Below are positions 60,454 to 64,000 of a stretch of 64,000 nt of DNA, piece by piece (the first letter of the stretch is position 1; each line of letters opens with the position of its first letter). The stretch spans positions 322,449 through 386,448 of the forward strand of contig MSXR01000006.1 of assembly GCA_002083655.1 (NCBI GenBank). The letters run 5' to 3'. A program made the position numbers and the translations under genes. The notes under the pieces were generated by a model, which saw only the letters and a program-made list of their open reading frames with translations, did not search any database and was not told where the DNA came from. This stretch comes from Proteobacteria bacterium ST_bin14. Lineage in GTDB: Bacteria > Pseudomonadota > Alphaproteobacteria > Sphingomonadales > Sphingomonadaceae.

Positions 60454-61441
60454 TCGCATCATCCTGCCAGAGCGTGAGCGGGGCGCGGCGCTGTTGACGG
60501 TGCTGTTGCTGGTCGCGGTGATTGCCGTGCTGGCGGCAACCGCGCTCGAAAAGCTGCGGCTGTCGACCCGGCTTGCGTCCAACATGATCGCGGTTGAACA
60601 GGCGCGCGGCTATGCAATGGCAGCGGAAACGCTGGCGACGACGCGGATCGATTCGCTGTTGTCGGCCAATACGACGGTGGTGACGTTGGCCGGGGGCTGG
60701 AGTGGACGTCCCTTCCGATTGCCCGTTCCCGGCGGGCTTGCCACCGCGACGGTGATTGATGGCGGAAACTGCTTCAACCTGAACGGCCTGGTCGTCAGCG
60801 GCGGCCCCGGCGTGCTCGTCGCGCGCCCGGCAGCGATTGTCCAATTTACCCGGCTGATGGCGCTGGTTGGCATCCCCCGCCAATCGGGCGCAACGATTGC
60901 AGCGGCAACCGCCGACTGGATCGACAGCGACAATACCCCGCTGCCCAATGGCGCAGAGGATGAAAGCTATGGTGGCCGCCAGACCGGCTATCGCACCGCC
61001 AATACGATGATCAGCGATATCAGCGAGATGCGCGCAGTTGCTGAGGTAACGCCGCAGATTTACGCCAAAATCCGCCCCTGGATTTGCGCACAGCCGCGTG
61101 CCCAGCCATCGCGCATCAACGTCAACACATTGTTGCCGGAACAGGCACCGTTGTTCGCGATGCTGCTGCCCGATACGCTGACGGTGGATCAGGCACGCGC
61201 ACTGCTGCTTGAACGGCCAGCGATAGGCTATACGAGCACTGAGGCGTTCTGGAAGTTGCCGGCGCTGCGCGGGGTGATCGTGTTTCCTGATGCGCAGGCG
61301 CAAACGGCGGTGACGACCAGATGGTTCGCGCTGCGGATCGACGTTGAATTGGGGGGAAGCGAATTGACCGAGAGCGCCTTGATTGACGCGACCGTGCAGC
61401 CTGCGCGGCTGGTGTCACGCGCCTGGGGCGATCCGGCATGA
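60443..61441 (+). CDS. gspK: Type II secretion minor pseudopilin GspK
   Basis: 332 residues from the GTG at 60443, overlapping the end of gspJ. After leader MRADRIILPERERG comes AALLTVLLLVAVIAVLAATAL, lacking Glu at +5 as is normal for GspK, which caps the pseudopilus. The large alpha-helical insertion is present, and the C-terminal part (RINVNTLLPEQAPLFAMLLP) carries the typical helix-hairpin-like NVNT segment. The long frame upstream of the GTG is a shadow of gspJ. Confidence 0.92.
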   Translation: MRADRIILPERERGAALLTVLLLVAVIAVLAATALEKLRLSTRLASNMIAVEQARGYAMAAETLATTRIDSLLSANTTVVTLAGGWSGRPFRLPVPGGLATATVIDGGNCFNLNGLVVSGGPGVLVARPAAIVQFTRLMALVGIPRQSGATIAAATADWIDSDNTPLPNGAEDESYGGRQTGYRTANTMISDISEMRAVAEVTPQIYAKIRPWICAQPRAQPSRINVNTLLPEQAPLFAMLLPDTLTVDQARALLLERPAIGYTSTEAFWKLPALRGVIVFPDAQAQTAVTTRWFALRIDVELGGSELTESALIDATVQPARLVSRAWGDPA

Positions 61442-62547
61442 GCATGGGCGCTGAAACCACCGTGTTGTTCCTGCCGACCAGTGCGGTGGACAGCCACCGC
61501 TGGGTGAAAATCGATGGCGGCGCGATTGTCGCGCGGGGCGATGGTTTGCCCGAAGGTGAAATGGCCGCGTCAGTGGTTGTGGTGCCGGCTGAGGATGTGA
61601 CGCTGCACTGGGCGAGCCTGCCTGATCGGTCGCAAGCGCAATCAGTGGCAGCAGCCCGGGTGCTGGTGGCCGAAGCCAGCGCGTCGCCAATGGCCGACCT
61701 GCATCTGGCCGTTGGGCGCGAAACGACAGGGGATGCCAACGACCCGGATCGCCCGATTGGCGTCGTGTCGACCGCGCAGATGCAACGCTGGCTGGTCGAT
61801 CTTGCCCATGCCGGGATTAATCCCGATGTGATGATACCCGCACCGATGCTGTTGCCGCGCCCGGACGAGGGCTTTTTGCAAGCCGATCTGGGTGGGGATG
61901 CGGTGGTGCGGGGTGCCGCAACCGGTTTTGCGCATGACCCGCAATTGACGCCGTTGGTGACCGGCGGCATCGTGCCAACCATCATGTCGCGCGACGCGAT
62001 TGAGGCGGCGATCATTACCGCTGCCGGTGCTCCGGCGATTGATCTGCGGCAGGGCATTTTCGCCAAGCGCCACCGCCGGGCGATTGATTGGCCGCTGGTG
62101 CGGCGAATGGGCTGGCTGCTCGTGGCAATCCTGAGCATCACGCTGCTGATCAGCCTGGTGCAGATAATGCAATATGGTTTTGCCGCCGATGCGATTGAGC
62201 GGCGTGCCGATCTGCTGGCCCGGCAAGGGCTGGCGCGGGGCGAATCGGTAAATGATGCCGCGCGCCAGCTTGATGCGCGGCTGGTGCGGTTGCGCGGGCC
62301 AGGCCGGGGCTTCAGCGCGACGGCGGCGGCCATCTATGGCGCGATCCGGGGTGTGCCCGGCACAGAGGTGCGCGCGCTGAATTTTGACGCCAAGGGGGCC
62401 GCGCTGGTGACCATTGCCGCGCAGACAGAAGGGCAGGTTTACGACGTGATCCGGGAAATCAACGCGCAAGGCTATACCGCGACGACGAGCACGTTTGAAC
62501 AAAGCAACAACCGGTTGACCGGCCGCATCACGGTCGCGCCCAAATGA
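61438..62547 (+). CDS. gspL: Type II secretion protein GspL
   Basis: 369 residues. The cytoplasmic actin-like domain (VVVVPAEDVTLHWASLPDRSQAQSVAAARVLVAEASASPMADLHLAVG) binds GspE; a membrane helix lies near residues 222-243 (GWLLVAILSITLLISLVQI); the periplasmic ferredoxin-like domain follows. Starts ATG overlapping the gspK stop, ends overlapping gspM, both as ATGA. Confidence 0.9.
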   Translation: MSMGAETTVLFLPTSAVDSHRWVKIDGGAIVARGDGLPEGEMAASVVVVPAEDVTLHWASLPDRSQAQSVAAARVLVAEASASPMADLHLAVGRETTGDANDPDRPIGVVSTAQMQRWLVDLAHAGINPDVMIPAPMLLPRPDEGFLQADLGGDAVVRGAATGFAHDPQLTPLVTGGIVPTIMSRDAIEAAIITAAGAPAIDLRQGIFAKRHRRAIDWPLVRRMGWLLVAILSITLLISLVQIMQYGFAADAIERRADLLARQGLARGESVNDAARQLDARLVRLRGPGRGFSATAAAIYGAIRGVPGTEVRALNFDAKGAALVTIAAQTEGQVYDVIREINAQGYTATTSTFEQSNNRLTGRITVAPK

Positions 62548-63023
62548 CCGCTGCGCTTCGGGCATGGTTCGGCGCGCTGTCGCTGCGGGAAAAACGGTTG
62601 GTGCTGGCGGCGGCCGCGCTGGCGTTTGTGACGTTGTTCTGGTTCGCGCTGGTGCGGCCGGTGAGCGACGGGCTGGCGGACGCCCGCGTGCGGCATAACA
62701 ATGCGGTGCTGCGGCTGGCCGAAATTGAAGGGCAACTGGAAAGCGTGAAGATTGCCCAACGCAGCCGCGCCGCGCCGATGACTGCCCCATTGGAAACCGT
62801 GGTGCGCGAACGCGCAGCAGAGGCCGGATTTGCCCTGACCAATGTATCACCCCAGCCCAATAACGGCTTGCAGATCGCCATTGCAGCGGCACGGCCAGCG
62901 GCGTTTTTCGCCTGGGTCGCTGATCTGGAGGCAAACGGCATGCTGGTGGAAAGCCTGTCCACCACCGACAATGGCGATCAGACGATATCGGTGACGTTAG
63001 TGATCAAGATACAGGGCCTGTAA
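62544..63023 (+). CDS. gspM: Type II secretion protein GspM
   Basis: 159 residues: short cytoplasmic tail, one membrane helix (about residues 18-38, RLVLAAAALAFVTLFWFALV), a coiled stretch and a periplasmic ferredoxin-like domain (RAAEAGFALTNVSPQPNNGLQIAIAAARPAAFFAWVADLEANGMLVE). Partner of GspL in the assembly platform. Stop overlaps the gspN start (TAATG). Confidence 0.88.
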   Translation: MTAALRAWFGALSLREKRLVLAAAALAFVTLFWFALVRPVSDGLADARVRHNNAVLRLAEIEGQLESVKIAQRSRAAPMTAPLETVVRERAAEAGFALTNVSPQPNNGLQIAIAAARPAAFFAWVADLEANGMLVESLSTTDNGDQTISVTLVIKIQGL

Positions 63024-63745
63024 TGAAGATACGGCTGACAACCCGGCCCGTGGTGCTGTTCGGCGGGCTCGCCGTGCTGGCGCTGCTGGTGTTCCTGCCG
63101 ATGCGGCTGGTCCTCGGGCTGGTGGGGCTGGGCAATTATGGCCTGTCGGCGCGGATGGTAAGCGGGCCGGTGTGGTATGGGACACTGATTGAGGCACGGA
63201 TCGGCGATTTGCCGCTGGGTGATATTCGCGCCGGGCTTTCCCCGTTTCAGTTGCTGCTGGGCAGGGTTCGGCTGGGGGTTAGCGGTGCACCGCAAGGTGA
63301 CCGTCCCGGGCTTACCGGGGCGATCAGCACCAGCCGTTATAGCCAGGGCCTGGATGACATGACCGGATCGATCCCGACCGGCGCGGTGTTTGGGCCCCTG
63401 CCGATCAACCGGATCGACCTGGAAGGGGTGACCCTGCGTTTTGATAGCGGCGCATGTGCCGTTGCACAGGGCCGGGTGAAGGCGCAGCTAAGCGGCTCGA
63501 TTGCAGCGATTGCCCTGCCTCAGGCGATGAGCGGCACGGTGCGGTGCGAAGGCGGCGCGCTGATTGTCCCGCTGCTCAGCCAGGCGGGCACCGAGGGGGT
63601 GACGCTGAATATTCGGGGCAATGGCCGTTACCGGGCGACGCTGGATATCGAGACGAGCGATCCTGCGGTGGCGCAGAAACTTGGCCTGGTGGGGTTTCAG
63701 CCCAACGGGGCGGGTTATCGGTTGTCGACAGAGGGCCAGTTCTGA
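63023..63745 (+). CDS. gspN: Type II secretion protein GspN
   Basis: 240 residues. One N-terminal membrane helix (VVLFGGLAVLALLVFLPMRLVLGLV), then a beta-rich periplasmic domain with SARMVSGPVWYGTLIEARIGDLPLGDIRAGLSPFQLLLGRVRLGV, the GspN pattern. GspN is present only in some T2SS and its precise role is not settled. Last gene of the operon; the prepilin peptidase gene gspO is not in the window. Confidence 0.88.
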   Translation: MKIRLTTRPVVLFGGLAVLALLVFLPMRLVLGLVGLGNYGLSARMVSGPVWYGTLIEARIGDLPLGDIRAGLSPFQLLLGRVRLGVSGAPQGDRPGLTGAISTSRYSQGLDDMTGSIPTGAVFGPLPINRIDLEGVTLRFDSGACAVAQGRVKAQLSGSIAAIALPQAMSGTVRCEGGALIVPLLSQAGTEGVTLNIRGNGRYRATLDIETSDPAVAQKLGLVGFQPNGAGYRLSTEGQF

Positions 63746-64000
63746 TCCGCCTTTTTGGGCTGATCATGCATGCTTTCCCGACAACGGCCGGAGTCGCCTG
63801 ACGCTGGAGATCGGTTTCAAAGACATCGCCTGCCCACCAGCAACATCGCCGCTGGGCCCCGGCCTTTGCCGGGGAAGGAGAAGGGGGAGCCTCGCCGGCG
63901 CGACCCAAGTGGCGTTCTGATCGGGAATGTTCCCGTTGATAGCTTGACGATGGCGGCTTTGGCCCGCTAGTGCCGCGATCTTCGTGGCGATCGTAGTTCA
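63746..64000. other. Region after gspN, no clear gene
   Basis: 255 bp up to the window edge. A 66-codon plus-strand frame (63770-63970) crosses a repeat palindrome and has no recognisable features, so I do not call it. A convergent or next gene may begin beyond the window. Confidence 0.4.
63857..63874. repeat. REP-like palindrome
   Basis: Perfect 7-bp arms CCCCGGC/GCCGGGG around a CTTT loop. This motif is of the kind scattered between genes in sphingomonad genomes. No T-run follows, so it is probably not a classical terminator for gspN. Confidence 0.6.

Noticed and set aside
63770..63970. Possible small gene after gspN
   Set aside because: It reads through a REP-like palindrome and shows no family features or ribosome binding site.
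1..64000. CRISPR arrays, insertion sequences, prophage genes, toxin-antitoxin or classical defence systems
   Set aside because: None seen: no regularly spaced repeats, transposase, integrase or recognisable defence domains in either strand.

Overview
The window is chromosomal DNA of a GC-rich alphaproteobacterium, most likely a member of the Sphingomonadales. The signs are the trpF-trpB-trpA-accD-folC order, the lon-hupB pair, a TonB-receptor-centred surface locus, typical sphingomonad TonB-box wording (DIVVVG) and CCCCGGC/GCCGGGG intergenic palindromes. I see no phage, insertion sequence, CRISPR array or rRNA. Almost the whole length is coding; many neighbours share ATGA, GTGA or TAATG overlaps.

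Layout. 1-5.2 kb (minus): sulfate activation genes cysN (cut by the window edge) and cysD, a small membrane protein, then astB, astA and an M20 hydrolase that form an arginine succinyltransferase unit. 5.3-11.7 kb: DUF2269 membrane protein, Nudix hydrolase, alpha/beta hydrolase, then a plus-strand run of histone-deacetylase-like protein, photolyase and cyclopropane fatty acid synthase, and an SDR. 11.7-16.5 kb: purF (minus); hisI, a lipoprotein, a MerR regulator with a palindromic operator and an acyl-CoA dehydrogenase (plus). 16.6-25.6 kb: SleB-like wall hydrolase, small secreted protein, cysK coupled to an MFS exporter, DUF885 lipoprotein, an unknown protein, uvrD/pcrA. 25.7-34.8 kb: SnoaL-like protein, PiT phosphate transporter behind a good Pho box, MHS-type transporter, rsmD, a large-tailed pseudouridine synthase, response regulator, DUF1499 protein, Rieske oxygenase, AmpG-like transporter. 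34.8-42.4 kb (minus): M1 peptidase, methyltransferase, trpF, trpB, cupin, trpA, accD, folC. 42.4-46.9 kb (plus): lon, hupB, tRNA-Val(CAC), secreted amidohydrolase.

47.0-63.7 kb is the most interesting part: a large surface lipoprotein preceded by a degenerate three-unit Pho-box-like repeat, a TonB-dependent receptor, a divergent prolyl-4-hydroxylase-like dioxygenase, and a complete twelve-gene type II secretion operon gspC-gspN. The layout recalls the Caulobacter crescentus phosphate-starvation locus in which lipoprotein ElpS lies beside a twelve-gene T2SS. Together with the Pho box in front of the PiT transporter this suggests two phosphate-controlled units in one window. The gspG gene carries an in-frame 33-bp tandem repeat that multiplies the prepilin cleavage region, leaving an unusually long leader.

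All family assignments come from reading motifs and lengths by eye; no database search was run. Start codons were moved from the longest open frame where overlap, ribosome binding site or family N-terminus argued for it.
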